A model generated the notes under the pieces. The model saw only the letters and a list, made by a program, of their open reading frames with translations. It searched no databases and was not told the origin of the DNA. A program made the position numbers and the translations under genes. Below, in pieces: positions 15,201-30,584 of a stretch of DNA of 64,000 nt (position 1 is its first letter; each line of letters begins with the position of its first letter). The DNA is from Lanius collurio (Eukaryota; Chordata; Aves; Passeriformes; Laniidae): assembly GCA_020086605.1 (NCBI GenBank), contig JACBWW010000015.1, forward strand, positions 7,709,513-7,773,512, read 5' to 3'.

Positions 15201-17417
15201 ACCAGGTAAATTGTAAAAGGAAGTGGATAGGTCCTGCACTCATTCCCTGTCTTTTGGTCACCTCAGATCTGGACCATCCACGGCAGCAGGAAAGACAAGA
15301 GATCTAAGGACTGGTGACCTTTTCCTTTCTCTCTCTTCCACCTTAATTTCTCTCCTGTCATTTTATCCTGGCTGGTGCAGTGATTGTATTCTACCTGTCA
15401 CTCTGTACCTGAAGTTTGTTGCAGGAGTTGGGAGTTTGTTAAAGATAGTTATAGAAGCTGAGAGCTTGTTAGCCAACACCTCTATGACTAATTAGCTGCT
15501 GTAATAAAGGCAACTATACAGTAAAGCATAAGAGTTCTATGACACGTGGACTAGCAGGTTTTTTTCAGCCCAACAAGATTTTAAAACAAATGTCATGCCC
15601 ACTTCCAGGTTGTGACAGCTGGTCAAGCTGTTTCAGAGTTTGCTCCTTCAGGATTGTATCAGGAAACATGGCAGCCTAGGGCTTTTTCCCCATCCCTCCA
15701 TCTACCTGGTCCTTGATTAACAACTCAGATGTGTCTCTAGTATCTGGCTAATGGTTTGCAGTGTTTCACTCCTCCTGAAAGCCCAAGGCAGAAGAGGAAG
15801 ACAATTGCAGTGTTAAATGGAGGGAATTGAGGCTTAAAAACAGAACAGCATCAGTTGTCAGTGACACAGTACACGCACATTATTTATCTTCATCATCCAT
15901 AAACTCTCTCAGCCCATCTGCTGGAAGCATAGCATGGGTCCAAGTAGCAAACTGGGTTTAGATTCAGGTTTTTCAGTACTATTTGCGTACGCAGAAGACT
16001 TTAGTCTCTAGACAATGCTTAAAGAAAGGAGTGTTCTAAGAGTCCTTTCCTTCTAACAAAGCACACTCACATTGATCAAAATAAAGCAACCTCTCTCATT
16101 GTCTGAATGCAACTCGAAACATACTGCTCAGAACATCCATCACTAATATATATATTATAACAGCTATTTACTAATATACTCCAATTCTAACAGTATCATC
16201 AAAAACATTGGGTTTTTTTTCATTTGGTATAGTTTTAAAAATCTAATAAGTTTAAAAAACTTGACTGGATTGTCTGCTCTCATTTATAGGTTTATGTAGC
16301 CAATTCTAAATCTGTGCATGACCTGAAGCATACAAGCCATCCAGAAAAGGAGGCTCTGGCAGAGGATGAATACACTGCAGTTCCACACTCCAGAGATACA
16401 GGGCTAGCTGAGGCCCACCTACTTGGGAGCAAATTTCCAAAGCATCGCTTTTATCTATTTATTACAATGCAACTTCACCTGCCAGAAGCAAGATGCTCAG
16501 AACCAGGTCAATGATCAGAACTGAAGAATGTCAAAAGCAGAAAGGTGAAATCCTCACTGGTAAAGGAGATAAGGGAAATATCTACATGAAGAATCTTCAG
16601 GATAAATTTTAGGAAAACCCACTTAAGGTTCAAGACTGATGTATATCTCTGAAGAACCGTGGGAGAGCAGCTTCATTTGGCAGCCTGTTAGCTGAAACAA
16701 ATAAAAGGAACACTTCAGGATTAATCCTGACTCACAAGTAGCTTCTACACATAATATTTTCAGTGCTCTAAATCTATCCCAACATATAGTTAATGAGAAG
16801 AGTTTTACAAAGCACCATAGAGTGGCATGTATGCCCCCAGTACTCCAGTCCTGAGGAAGGACTGATTCTGAACAGATCCTCATTTAAAGGATCTGGCACC
16901 CCAGGGAAGGTCATCACCATTCTGTGGTAACCCTGCACTGAGCAACAGAGTGAGAAAAGGTTATAAACAAAAAGATTAAATTGCAAGATCAATATTTCAA
17001 ACAAAGCACACCTTTGCTTCCTCTGGACATTGTATCACTCAATTAGTAAGATATGAGTGATACATCAGCTGAACGTGAACTATCCTATTGCAGCAAAAAT
17101 ACAGAGCTGCAAATGCAGATTCACAAAAGTCCTGAAAATTAGGATAAATAATTTAACAAGTTCTCTGCTACAGCTTCCTTTTGTGAAGGGACTGATGAGG
17201 TGAAAAACCATTCCTCAGAGGTATTATGCACCTATGATATCAAAAAGGGCTGAGGAAAACATGGATTGTGATTAATTTCAGATATTAGTGTCTCTGTAGG
17301 AACAGCTTTAATTTATGCCAATTTTGAAAACAGTTTCCTTTTTCTGGTAAACAACTACAATTCTAAAGCATTTCGAGCTTGGTTGGTTGGTGGGATTTTT
17401 CCCCCCCTCTTTAAATG

Positions 17418-17433
17418 AAAAAAAAAAAAAAAA
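17418..17433. repeat. A16 homopolymer
   Basis: Sixteen A bases, shortly after a C7 run at 17,401-17,407. Confidence 0.8.
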
Positions 17434-20400
17434 CCACCAGTATCTCTGTAATGGAACTTTTGAGCACCAGAATGACTTTTGCCATTTCTTAAAGCTGCAT
17501 GGTAACAAAAGGTCACAGGCTGGCTCCACTCCCCTTGTATTTAACAAAATAATGTGGTTCAGAAGAGAAGAGCTTAGCTTAAAGGTCACAACAAAATCTA
17601 TTTTTCTTCTCTGTATTATTATACAGAATATTTCCTTAGAGTCACATTCCATGCTAAAGCAGAGTGAACGGGTTTCAAAATGAATGTAGGTAACACATTG
17701 TACATGCTGTTTTCTAGTCTAGACACCATGGCACTATCATCTTAGTCTCTTTTGGAGTGAGAGTAGGGAGGACTCTAAACTCCACTAGTCAAAAAAAAAA
17801 TTTTGATGGAAAAGTGTCAGAACACTTAAGGAAGCTAAATATAGCAACCAAATCAACACCTTTGAAAGCCATATGTAATGACTTAAAAGCTTTAAGGAAG
17901 CAATTCACATATTTTGGAGTTTTTCTAATAAAAAGCAATCAATAGTTATAAAAGTGGTTATTGCATCGTCTGTTTCTAGGCCTAAACAAAATTTCCAGAT
18001 GCAAGTCTAGATGCCACACCAGACAAAATCAAACTTTATTTTTGAGTTTTGCTTATCTTATCAATTGAAAGAGCATTAGTGTTAGGTTCAGCCTATTCCT
18101 TTTGTTTTGATTTTGTTCCTTTGCAATCAAGTCTGAGCTAGAGTTTGAGTCAAGAGAAGAATTACTAGAAATGGGGTATTTTAAAGATTTTCTACTGACT
18201 GATGATCAGCAGAGACCTCTATTGCCTGAAGAAACCTTAGTGGATCAATTATACTTGTTATGGCTACCAAACAGGGGACCGTGGGGTAAAGCTTATTCCC
18301 ACCTTTGTCTTTAGAAAAGGTTGCCACCCACAGAAAGTTGTAACAATGCAACCTGGTGGAAAAAAGGGGTAGCACCTAGATTTTAGACAAGGAAATAGAT
18401 GGAGAACCTCTTAGAGTCTTTGAGTCCTTCCAGTTTACAGACATCCTGTAAAATACACCATTTTGCTCTGTTTACTTCCTCATTTCAGATATACTATAGG
18501 ACCCTAAATAAAGCAATCTCTGTTATGTATAAAAGATCTTTTGTCCTCTTCATTTGTATAATGGCTTCTTCCTTCTCTCAATCTTTAAAATAAATCTGTT
18601 TGACATAGATTGTGATTCAGCACTTTCTTTGAAGTGTGGGCAGGGGAAATCTTGGACCACAATCACCATGATATCAGGTACTCTATGAAAAAAGAGCACA
18701 TATATAAGAATATATGTAGAGCATATAAATCTGTACCACCAGAAAGATCCATATCAAATCAAAGTGATAAAAAGAAGAAACAAAAGATACACAAGAATAC
18801 TCTGAGGAAGCAGTGCAAACATGTGGGGGTGTTTTCCATGTCTGATAAAAATGAAACACCTTTTATTAAGAAGTAATGACCTTTACAAGCAGTGACCTAA
18901 TCTACAAAATATTCCAGAGCTAATTAATCAGCACAGTAACTGAAAGTTTATATAGCAAAAATCCTGCGAGTCAACACTATAACTTTACTGAAGAAGAATC
19001 AAAAGGATGGGCTGAATTTTCACGTTTCTTGTCCAAATTAAAAGAACAAACACAGATCTTGCTATGAGCATGTGAATTGTAAATTCACACCAAAGAATGA
19101 GAACATTGACACATAGTACTACTACATGCACAAATGTACAAAATAAAGAATGTAGGCTTGATTTATAATCTTTTATCCATAATATGTAAAGAAATCAGAA
19201 TCTAACCTAGAGTTATCTTGGAATAAATATAAATGGTATAAAAGGAATCAAACTTAGCTCCATACAAGGCATTTTAGATTGCCTAGGGGCTTTTTTCCAG
19301 GAAACTGATAAAAAGAGAAGCACCTTGTATTCCTGCGTTAAATGTGAGAAGTAAATAATATTAAGGCTTTTCTTCCTTGAATATTTTACAAGTGCCATTT
19401 TATCAGCATCAACACTTTTCATTCTAAAACAAATTTTCTACTAGTAACCTAACTTAAAATGTGCATGCCTACAAATGTGGATAAATTTGTCCTTTCTAGA
19501 TAAATGAGTAGCCAGCCTACTCAAAGGTAAAAAAATATTTTTGCTCGCTTAAAAATTTTAACAAATCAAGAACAATTACTACACTTGCAAGTAACTAATC
19601 CTTTTTCCCATGTGCAGAGGGTTGATTCATGTTTGCTCATGAAATTAAGGTTCCATATAACAGTCAATATTAAAACATGATGGAGATGAGAATTATGAGA
19701 ACTAACGACAGGACCATCCTGCTAAAAGCAGTGAGTTTTTTCATGAAGGTTTCTGCTCAGCTATAACATATACACAGTTTGGGTCTCTTTAAGGAAGATG
19801 AATTGAAAAGCAAATATTTTTCTTCCTCCTCACACTTATACAGGATCAGCAAAAACTGATTGGCCTCTTTCTACACGCACACTTCGTACTCAGCTCTATT
19901 TAGCATCATGCCATCTGGGCCTAATTTTTTTTTTTTCCTTCTGACATCAGCAAGCTTCATAATGCAAGGCAAATTTCCTTTGATGCTAAGGCTAGATCAA
20001 GAGGAATGAGCAGGCCAGCATGTTTTTCCACATTTAGACAGCCAGATAAACTCCTACTCATCTTCATCACATACTGCTGAAGAGTCAAAATTTTCCTACA
20101 GAGGCTCAGTGTCTTAAAAGAAAAAACAGATGCAATATTTAGGCATTGTTGTACAGTCAACAGTCAATAACTTTCAAATTCAGCAACTGTCAGCTCCTGT
20201 GATATTTACAGAGGGTAAGCTATTCCCCTTACAGTTTGGGGTTTTTTTAAATAAGAAAGCTAAGACAAAGTTAGATCACCGTCCATACACAACCACATAA
20301 GATTCTATCCCCTCTCATCATTAGCACTGCCTATGAGCATTTTTGTGAGCATCTCGTAAGAGAAAGGTACCAGCAATGCACGTTCATGCTGTCAAGCTCT

Positions 20401-23400
20401 CAGCTTCTGGTAAAAAGCTCTGCCAGTTTCCAAGGTAATAGCCTCCTTGATTATTGCTTGAGGTTTGTGTTCACTGACAGAACAGACTTCTGAAGACAGT
20501 ATTTAAATCTTCCTTTACTTTTATTGTATGATATTTTTTTTCCAGTTTCTTATAACTTTGCACGTACTTTAACTGCTTGGGTCAAAGTCTGCCATCTTAT
20601 CTGAATGGGTAAAACTTTTTTTTTATTATTTCAACTGAAACAATTCAATTACTGTTGAAGCTCAGGTGCTTTCCCCAGGTCAAAAATTGGATATACACAT
20701 GATCGGCAGCCAAAACTTGTGATGAGACGGTACCACTCCACTAAGACAAACACACAGCTTTCGTCTCTGTCATTTGTGCCCTTTGAAGATAAAGATTTGC
20801 TAGAGATTTTGTGTCAAAAATATGATAGATGCCATTTTCACCAATCCATTTCAACATATAGATGATCAGTAATTTTTTTATTATTGTATCTGTTTGCTGC
20901 AGTGAAGCAAAAACCAGAAATGAGACCTTTAACAGTTCACAGGGACTGACTGACGCAGCACTCACAAAAACACCTTGGTGTATATTCCTGCTGTGGAATA
21001 AGTGTGTGAGCAGAGGTTTAACTATCTGAAAAAAAAAAAAAACAACAAAACACACTCCACTCTTTACCTGCATGTCTAAAAGGTCAGAGCTTTACACAAA
21101 GGGCAGGCACAGAATCTTGTAACACTGAGAATCCCCTGCCTATCATCTCTTCCCTTTTGCCATTGAAAGGCATCTCTCCAACAATACTACTCATCAGGTG
21201 ACAAGACAATCACTCTCAAAGGTCAGTCCCAAGCCCTTCAGTTTAAACTACAGAAGACAGAGCAGCAAACTGCATCATTAGGAGTCACCAGTGAAGAGCT
21301 TCAAAAAAGACTGCATAATGGATAAGAAATGGAGTCCCAAAGGCACCATGCCTATTTGATAGGATCTAGATACCAAAACTGGTATATTTCTACACATCAC
21401 GCTTGTAGTTACAAAGCGGTTTATGTTAGAAAGCAGTTTCTTATTAAATTTCTCACTATATGGTATGTTTAAGGCTTGAATACCAAGGAAAAGCCATCTC
21501 CTCACTCCATTAAATAATGCTCTCAAAGAGTACTTCCCAACACTAAACAATTGTACTGTGACAGTTCCAACAATTCCTAGGGCATTATTAATAAAGTAGC
21601 AGCACTCTGTTTCTACGTCACTATGGCTTTTCTTTGAGCATTTTATCTTTTCCTATTGGCATGATATCTTTACTAACACACAATTTATGACATTTCTGAA
21701 AAGGAATAGTTTTCCTTCCTGAAAACAAGGTCTGCAGAAAGACATGCATTTTATTCCAACAGTAATTCATATTATCCTCATTCACTTTTGTCTTCTCAAT
21801 ACTCACTTATTCTTCCTTGACCAAATAACAATTCGGTGAACCCTGCTTTTAGCAGGGACTTTTACCTGTTCAGGCCAGAAACAAGTTCTCAGACTCGCTC
21901 TTTGCTCCGATGTTTTACTCCATTGTTAAAATCTGAGGATTTTTTGCTGACAAACATACCAAAAATCTACAGAAAAGTAAAAATTACTACCAAGACAAGG
22001 TTTTGTCAAAGAAAAACAATAAATATTTTGAATTATAGGAAATTTGTTGAGCATTTCAATTGAAAGGAAGTGTGCAAAGAGGAAGATGTATCTTAACTGA
22101 CTTATTTCATAATAGAGAGGAGCTGTGAATACAGCCTGGAGTTCTATGCACTGCAATGGCAAGGTTAAAATCACAATGAGCAGCAAAATACACAGTAAGC
22201 AAACTGACAATGCATTGGAGTAATTCTTTACTTGTTCTGAAATGCTACTCAAGCAGAAATGACTGCTTTTAAGATTTATATCTGCAAATACCAGTATTTG
22301 TACAAACCAAAAGTGGGAATGTTTCAAGGATGGTTGAATCAGCATAATGCCATGTAAAATTAACACAGTCAAAACAGCTTTGAACACCTGGAACACATTA
22401 AAATTGCTACTGAAGTGGCTGTCATCTTTGCATACAGAAAAGAAAAATAACAGAAAAAGAACCCAAAAAACTAGATTGCTTATTTTTTCACATTTTTAGC
22501 TATACATTGATAAAAACTATGTCCATTATGGAAACAAAGATTAAAAACATTTTAATATTAAGCTTCAATGGAGGAAGATGACCCATTTAAAATAAAGAGA
22601 AGGAGCAGAGTTAAAGGCAGCACACTGAAAGCCTGAGTTTCTTCTAAATATAAACCATGCCAGTTCATTACTGTAATAAAATCAAAACATGGTAATCTTT
22701 TTTTTTCATTCATAAGCTTCAAAATCTACAGGAAGATTTTCTCAGCTGATAAAAATAGCATCTCATAAAACTATATATGGAATACTTTGAGCTTGAGGGC
22801 ATTTAATGCTATTTTTAACATTAAAAGTGCTAGTTCTTCCTTGCTGTAAGGAAGAATGTTCTGCCTTGGAGTCACACGCCAGGGATCTCTAATAGCAAAA
22901 TCACATATGCATCTTGCTGAGATGCAAGTGGTGAAACTTAAGTGAAATAGAAACACACCCAAATCATCCAATCAGACAAAGAAGGAATGTAAGAAGACCT
23001 GAGGATGTGTGGTTTACATAGCCTTCCTGGTGATCACAGAATGTGAAACCACGCTGCAGAAAAACAATAACCTGTACTTCTATTAGCTATAATTCCACTT
23101 GAAAGGCTAGGTACAGCTCTAGTAATATTCACCACCGGGCTGCAAAGAGTAACATGAATGATAAGACTGAGAAACTGATTTATGGGGAAAGATTAGGAGT
23201 TAAACACATGAAATTTCACTATCCAAGAATGAAGAGTGAGCATGAGCCTGCATGAATATTTGATAGATGGAACTTCTAAGGAGAAGGAAATCTATCTAGT
23301 GTGACACACAAGAAATAGAAGTAAAATGATGATGACCAGAAGAGAGAAACTTTAAAAGAACTTCCTTATGGAGGTCTTCCCTCAGTGAAATAATTATGCT

Positions 23401-24736
23401 GTAAACTGCTTCAGAGTATCATAGATAAAAGTTTCAGAATTGGGCTGCAGTGAGCATTTTCACTTTGGCAGGGATATGGACTGGCTAACACAGCCATTTC
23501 TCCTAGGCCCCTGGATAATTCTGCTTAAGTTTGAAGGGACAAGCAACAGGTGATGGGACAAAGGCAATTGAGCCATGACCTATTCTACTGCCTTCTTACC
23601 TTTCCTTTCATATGCATCCAACTACCTCAGTTGCTGCTCATGGTGAGTCCCTTTACATGCACATGCACAGCTGCTGCTTCTACCCCTGACCCTTTAACAA
23701 TGGACACTGACATTGCCACTGATGTGGAACAACAGAACGTGTATGTGTCCATCTGCAGAACAAATCAATGCATATGTGTTAAATCACTTCAGAGCAGTGA
23801 CAGAGGCTTGCAAATGAGGAATGAAGAAAAAAAGAAATCTACACACAATGACTGGGAGCCATAAGCACTACCTGCAAGGAGCCCATCAACAAGACTAGCA
23901 ATGCCATATCAATGCACCTTTTCTAGCTCTTTGATGTCTCCATGTGCATTACCACAAGCTGGATTCCAAATGTAGTGCAGAACTTGCATCACTCTTGATG
24001 CTTGTACCCCTAATGATCCACATGGGTAGTAGTACTGGGTATACCACAAGCCAAGGACAGGTACTGCATTTGGTATTCATGGATGGATCCTTCTAACAAC
24101 AGAGCCCTTTTATCCCAACTGCAACCATAGCAACCCCCATAATTCTTAGGCAAGTGTACATTGAAATCCTTCTTGAAAAAAGGCAGCTCTTGAGGAAGAT
24201 ACAAGTTCACTGTCAATAAGATTACTTGTTCAAACAACATCCTGGACTTGTCACTCCTGATATGTACAATGTCAGGGTAATGATATATAGTAAATCTTCC
24301 AAAAACATACCGGTGGCATAGAGTCTCTTAAGAGAAATGTCTTTCAATTTTTTTCCTGCATCACTCAAACTGCTAATCATGAATAGAAAAACAAGGGATA
24401 ACCTGTAATCAATACTGAAGTATGCCTATTTTTTTCTAAAAAAAATACTCCAACTGCCTTATTAAAGAGTTAAGGCTTCTACTTACCCAAAGTGCCCCCC
24501 TTAGAAATCTGTCTTCCCTAATCTATGTACAAAATATTTTGGTGGGATTTTTTTCCACTCACAACAAATGTTACTCTAACTGGTCAGACGCCTAAAAAAG
24601 GAGCAATTTAAAAGGCAAAACAATTAGAGATACAACACTCCTGTTCAACTCAACTCTGGTTGGTGACCATTTCCTCAAAAACAACATTTTAAAGCTAGTG
24701 TATGTTTTGGCATGTATCTACCACCAAGTACACTGA

Positions 24737-24786
24737 CATATAGATATCCTAATATATATATATCCAATATACATATGTAGATATCC
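24737..24786. repeat. AT-rich tract with repeated TAGATATCC
   Basis: TAGATATCC occurs at both ends of an (AT)n core, with TATATCC also inside. Confidence 0.6.
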
Positions 24787-27700
24787 AACACAGAAATATT
24801 GGAATCCACTCACATTTCAGGGATTTAGATGCAAGCCTCTAAAATCAAGACAATTCCTCATGTTACAGGGTTTTCTAGTTTAATCTTATCCCTCCTCATG
24901 CACATATCAAGTAGATGTCATGGTGTTTCCAGCTCCGTAAGCTTTCAAAATAGACACCAAAATCCTGTTAGAATAGAATTTTTACTGTGTGATTAATGTT
25001 TATTATCTTAGTATACATTTCAGTAACATGGAAAGATTATCTATGAAGATTTATTGACTGTAGGTATTTTAGAAACTAATTTTAACCAAAAAAAATTCAG
25101 ACAAAAAAATTTTAAAATTTAAAAGCAAAAAAAAAATTTTAAAGGCATAACAAGGTAAAATTTTGGCTTACTGAAGAGTAAAGAGACTTGAATCTGAAAA
25201 ACGTGTCTACTTCAAAATTTTTAAGCTTCACAGCGACACCAAAAAGTGACTCTACAACAACAGACAATACTGGAAAGCCTATTGCCCCTCACCTCTCACT
25301 GTTTTAATGGGTGGCCAGCTAGGGTGTTGTACAAACTCAGTTAGTGAAAATCAGTTAGTGAAGAAACTTGTGATGTATAGCAGATGTATAAAAAGAACTT
25401 GTATTTTTACATACTGCAAAAGAAATTTATGAGAATTACTGTCACAGCAGTTCAGTGAAGTAAGTAATTCAGTAAACTTCAAGAAAAATGGATACAAACA
25501 TGATTCAATGCCTACAGAGACATTCTAGAAAACTCCAGAAAGGATAATATATTTGGCCCAAAAATGAGTCTACTCATAGCTGACAGAAGTTACAAGAACT
25601 ATTAAGTCAGATGCTTAAAGTCTCAGATCCAAAACTTCTTAGGAAATCCATGCCTTTTTCCTCATGAGCTGCATTATATGAACCAGAATACTAAATTAAT
25701 TATTATCAGTAAAGACACTTTCCTCAAAGTCTCCCATACTAAACAATTGTGAAGCACAGTTCATCAGAAAAGGTGTGTTTCTTTCCTTATGGGCTTACTC
25801 TTCATACTTGTTTTACAAAGAACACTGAAAGCCAAAACACAGGCACTGTCTTCCTCAATATTAATGGGATATTGGAAGGGGGGGAAGATAGTCTTTTCAT
25901 CATTTAACTTCTTCAGAAATGAAAAAGGGGAGAGGAAACAGGTGTCACTGGAAGAGAATTGTTTGGTTTTCAGTGGTTTATCATGCTGGAATTGTTCTTC
26001 TTCTAGCAGGATTTCTTCATGCATTTTCCCTACAGGTATATAAAAATTATGGTCAGGATCTCAGTATCTGATTTGCCCCAGGGAAGAAAGTGAAGAGCAA
26101 AGCAGGTATCTATCTTTATTTCTGCTTGGCTGAGGTTTTTCATGCATTGTGCCAATTTGTTCACGGAGGAGAAACAGAAGAATAGCAATGCAAGCATGCC
26201 CTTGGGTAAATCTAATGGTTGGAGAGCAGCACATCAGGAGGTTTATCAAAACATAAGAGACAAGCTTCACAATCCTCCTTGAATGTCAGCTATCTGAAAA
26301 CTAAGTACCATTCACATGCAATTCTACATTAAGCATAAAGGCTTATGCTGTTTCACAACAGCTTAGAAGCAGTTTTCCAAGGTTGTACAGGGAAACTGAG
26401 GATCTTTCCCACTCCTACCAAACATATTTTCCCTCCAAGGCCAAAGTTACCAATATATGGGAGAAAAGCTATAAATCAAATTATGGATATACACAGCTTC
26501 ACCATATATGTTACAGTACTTTTCATGTCACAGTCAAATGTTCAGTCAACATTTATGTTAACAGCATTACTCAGAACTGCCTAGGGACTCACTAGTGTCA
26601 CAGTGGCATCACTAAAATCATAGTCATAACAGGAATAGCATTTTTAATGTCATCTAATTGACTATTTTCTATTTTTAAAAGCACATCCTTCTACCCATCT
26701 TCATTGCAAGGAAGATTCTTCAGCAGAGTGGGACCTACTTGCATGAATAAGTAATGACATTGAACAGTAACAAAAGTACATTTCCCAAAGTTCTTTCACT
26801 GATAGTTTCTTTTTTGGTTAAAATTTCTTCCCAATCAGATGAATAAATTATATACCAATGCCATATAATAGATTTTTTTTTCCCCTCATTCACCTAAAGT
26901 CAGGAAAACACTAAGTCCAAAGTGAAGAACCAAATATATCTCCCACTGGTATTTCAGCCAGGTGCAATTCTTGTTTTAAGAACTTGGCCTCATTTTTTCA
27001 ACTATTTCTTTCCACTGTGATCAGAGTTCTCATTTCTTGTAACTGGGAGTAAACTTCAGTTTTCACTAATGCTTAACAACGGAAACTTCTTAATGTCAAG
27101 AAATATAAAGAAATGACAAGCCATTTTTCCTGCAAGTCTTTGACAACAGGTCACATGATGGATTTCTGGTTTAAAGCACAAAACATCGCCTTTCCTGAGT
27201 AGTCACTCTGAGGAACAACAAATGTCAACTTCTTGGTAAAGCTGATCTAAACTACACAACCTTTATGCGTGAAACAGGTAGGTCCTTTTTGGAACAACAG
27301 TATTTCTAAGAACTGGAACATAAACATATCTCTGAGTATAGGCTCAGGTCCCCATCTTCATAAAATGATATGGACTTTGTCACAAATTTTACATCCATTT
27401 GCCTAATTTTGAACCGTTACACCTTCAGGGGTAACTGCAAGACAAAACCATCAACTTTCTGTCCGCTGGAAAAAACACGGGAAGGAAAAAGGCACAAGGT
27501 CTCAAGTCGTTAAAAAAAAAAAAAAGAAAAATCACATTTAAATGCAGCAATATTTCTTTCATTTCCCACTTCCAAACTGTGATCAGTTTGGAAAGCCTGA
27601 CCTATATAAGCATCTATGCAGACAAATACAAAAGTAGTAAGAAACAAGTCTGCAGCTCTCTGCTCCTTGAATTACAATGCAGGTTTAGGGCACTAGGCTA

Positions 27701-27974
27701 CAAACTCTGTGAAAGATTTTCTTCACAGCTCCTGGAAAGTAGACATTGTACAGATAAGCAGGCTTCAGAGAATAGGACAGAGGATGCCTGAAGCTAGTGC
27801 TCTCATTCTTGCCACTCAAGAAAAAGTGCTTTAACAGCTGCTCCTTTGGTAAAATTTGTCCTTAATAAAATCGTTTAAAAATTAAAGACACTCCCTGGGG
27901 AATTTTACTGGCCAGAAATGCAAGACCTCTCTGCAATGTTATTATTATTCTGATATCAGATGACAGGGCAGGAG

Positions 27975-29007
27975 GATGTCTCTAAACTGGAGGGACATGG
28001 ATTTGACAAATGGACCACTCAGTGGGTAAGAAATTGACTGGATGGTCTCACAAAAAGAGTTGCAGTCAATGACTCAATGCCCAAGTGACAGGTGGTGTCC
28101 TCAGGAGTCAGTATTGAGACAGGTGCCATTTTAATATTGCTGTCACCGACAAGCACAGTAGGATTGAGTGCACCCTCAGCAAGTTTGGCAATGACACCGA
28201 GCTGTGTGCTGCAGTGGACACACTGGAGGGAAGGGAGGGCATCCAGAGGGGCCTGGGCACACTCAGAGGTGAATCCATGAATTTCAACAAGGCCAAGTAC
28301 AAGGTTGTGCACCTAGCACAGATACAGGCTGGGTGGAGAAAGGACTGAGCCCTGGGGAGAAGAACTTGGCGGTATTGGATGACAAGAAGCTTGACATAAA
28401 ACAGCAGTACGTGTCTACAGCCCAGAAGGCCAACTGTGTCCTGAGTCTCATCAAAAGCAGCATGGCCAGCAGCTCGGGGGAGGTGATTCTCCCCTTCTAC
28501 TCTGCTCTCGTGTGTCCCCACCTGGAGTGCTGCATCCGGTTCTGGAGCCCACAAAATGAAGACATGGATTGAAGCAAGTCCAGAGAAGGGCCACAAAGAT
28601 TATTAGAGAGATGAAGCATGTCTCCTGATGAACACAGGTAGAGAGAGTTGAGTTTTTTGGCCAGGAGAAACCTCCAAGGAGATATTTTTGCAGCCTTCCT
28701 GTACCTCAAGAGTGTCCACAGGAGAGCTGGAAAGGGACTTTTTACAAAGTCATGCAGTGATGAGACAAGGGGAAATGGCTTCAAAATGACAGAGGGTAGG
28801 TTTAGATTAAATATTAGGAAGAAATTCTTTACTGTGAAGTTGATGAGGCACTGGAACAGGTTGCCCAGAGAAATTGTGGAAGCCTTATCCCTGGATGAAT
28901 CAGACAGGGCTTCAAACAACCTAGTCGAGTAGAAAGTGTCCCTGCCCATGGCACCCCCCAAAATAGATGGTCTTGAAGGTTCCTTCCAACCCAAACCATT
29001 CTATAAT
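27975..29007 (+). mobile_element. CR1 LINE fragment, 5'-truncated ORF2 3' half
   Basis: About 1 kb equivalent to the CR1 region from the end of the reverse-transcriptase palm to the 3' end. Seen in pieces: KFGNDTELCAAVDTLEGREG where active copies have [28 protein letters not shown] sequence; LKSVHRRAGKGLFTKSCSDE; and RGNGFKMTEGRFRLNIRKKF then HWNRLPREIVEALSLDE. It ends in the CR1 3' signature CCAACCCAAACCATTCTATA. Multiple frameshifts and loss of the catalytic FADD motif show a dead copy. Orientation is the same as AADAT. Confidence 0.93.
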
Positions 29008-30584
29008 GTTTATCTCGCAAAATGAAGAGGCACAAATGTTCTACTCCAGTAGAATTTAAGGCTTCAACATATAGTCAACTTTTCTATTTGAAATTATGAT
29101 TTTGTTTAAAAGAGTATTGCTAAAAGTACATGCAGAATCAGGTGACTACTGATCCTGCAAATCCTTGACTATAATCTACAAACCTCCAATTAACTTCAGC
29201 AGTGTAGTGCAAAGCACATTGTTTTTTAATAATTTATTTCTGTTGTAATCAAAACTACCAAGGGATAACATGCAGATTTCTGCATATCATCAAGAGTATT
29301 TAAAGGGAAATTGTGTAAGATTATTACTTAGGTCACATCAAATACACTGTATAGATGACATTCCTTTTGAACAGTTAAAAAAAATCAGAACCTGTAGGAC
29401 TTGCAAAATCTGTGCACGAAGTCCTTCCCTGTTCAAGTATATAAACAGAACTGCATACAGGCAAATAAACCAATTCAAAACTTACTATACACTTTTTTTC
29501 TGTTATGAAGATAAAGTTGCTCTGGCCTATATTTTGCAAACTACTCGCCCTGAGAAATGTCAGGATATGTCTCAAGTCTGATGCTAATTTTCAGGAAGTG
29601 CAGTCCCACAACTTAAAGCCACATATTAAAATCCAAACTTCCAAAGAAAAAGGACAGATTCAAGAATCAAACACTTGGAATTCAAGTAGGAGAAAAGGGC
29701 TTAGAGTATGCTGACATTTTAATTTCAGGGACAGAAGAGATTCACTTGATAGCGTTATTAGCTACACAGTACAATCTGAATACAAGTGCTATTATGGTTG
29801 AGAAGATGGTATAGAACAGAACAGCCTTATTTTCAAGAGGAGATAGAAGCTACCTCAGGGGTCAGTCAGTCTGTGTTTTCAGTCTTTGACTTAAAAAGCT
29901 ACAGTTTAAACAAATGATCAAACCAGCTACTTGCTTAAAGAGAAGTGAAACTGTATTCAACACCTGAATTTGGAGTTTGCTCCTATTGTGTTTTACTTAG
30001 GTATGCATTTTGTCACTTAATATTGAAGCAATTCTTTCCCTGATCATAAACACCAGGGTCTTTCACCTCTGTTAAATCATCTATCTTTCTTTCATCGAAA
30101 ACATAGTCTCATCCAAAATGACAGAGTTCTTACACATAGAATAAAAAATGTTCAGACATACAGGCATCTTCCAACCCACCACTCACTTCCTTCCGACAAC
30201 AATCAACAATTTGAGTCTTGGAGCATTTCTCTGCATGCAGACACTGCCTCACACATGGCTCCTGCTGTCAGACTTTCACAGAAAAGAAATGTGAGCAAGC
30301 AGATGAAAAACAAAACCTTAATCAGCCACCTCCCCAAAGTGAGAGACTAGGGGAATCAGGGCTGAAACAAACCTGCCTCTCCAAGTTGGACTTTGCCTAC
30401 GGTCTGTGCAGAAACAGATTCTAAGCCTCAGAGGAAGCTCTGCTTTTAATAATCCCAAGATGAATTGATAATTCACTTTCTTTTATGGTTTTTTTTTACT
30501 TCAAGTACACAAAAGAGGGGAAAAACAAAACTCCCAGCCTCAAACCATCTGCCCAAGACACACTGCATTTGGGCTTCTCTGGAG
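29008..30584. other. Intergenic spacer between two CR1 copies
   Basis: About 1.6 kb of AT-rich DNA. Nothing recognisable was seen: no gene, no repeat with clear ends. Confidence 0.55.

Larger units (their letters stand above)
1..27974. other. Intergenic DNA without a supported gene
   Basis: AT-rich single-copy-looking DNA. Open frames are short (at most about 155 codons) and none shows a recognisable domain, splice-supported exon chain or codon pattern. Contents noted: A- and T-runs, an (AAAT)n, a (CCAAAA)n, a (GATA)n and one stretch around 4,430-4,720 that resembles conserved non-coding DNA. From established synteny, the region 5' of AADAT in other amniotes is also gene-poor. Confidence 0.6.

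Noticed and set aside
15159..15545. Possible solo LTR (pyrimidine-rich stretch followed by AATAAAGG)
   Set aside because: No matching TG...CA ends, target duplication or known LTR motif could be identified.
21926..22396. A 156-codon minus-strand, hydrophobic open frame
   Set aside because: The hydrophobicity comes from the A/T-rich strand; no family resemblance or exon signals.
28019..28994. Minus-strand frames of 97-165 codons over the CR1 copy
   Set aside because: They are antisense shadows of the CR1 ORF2 remnant on the plus strand.
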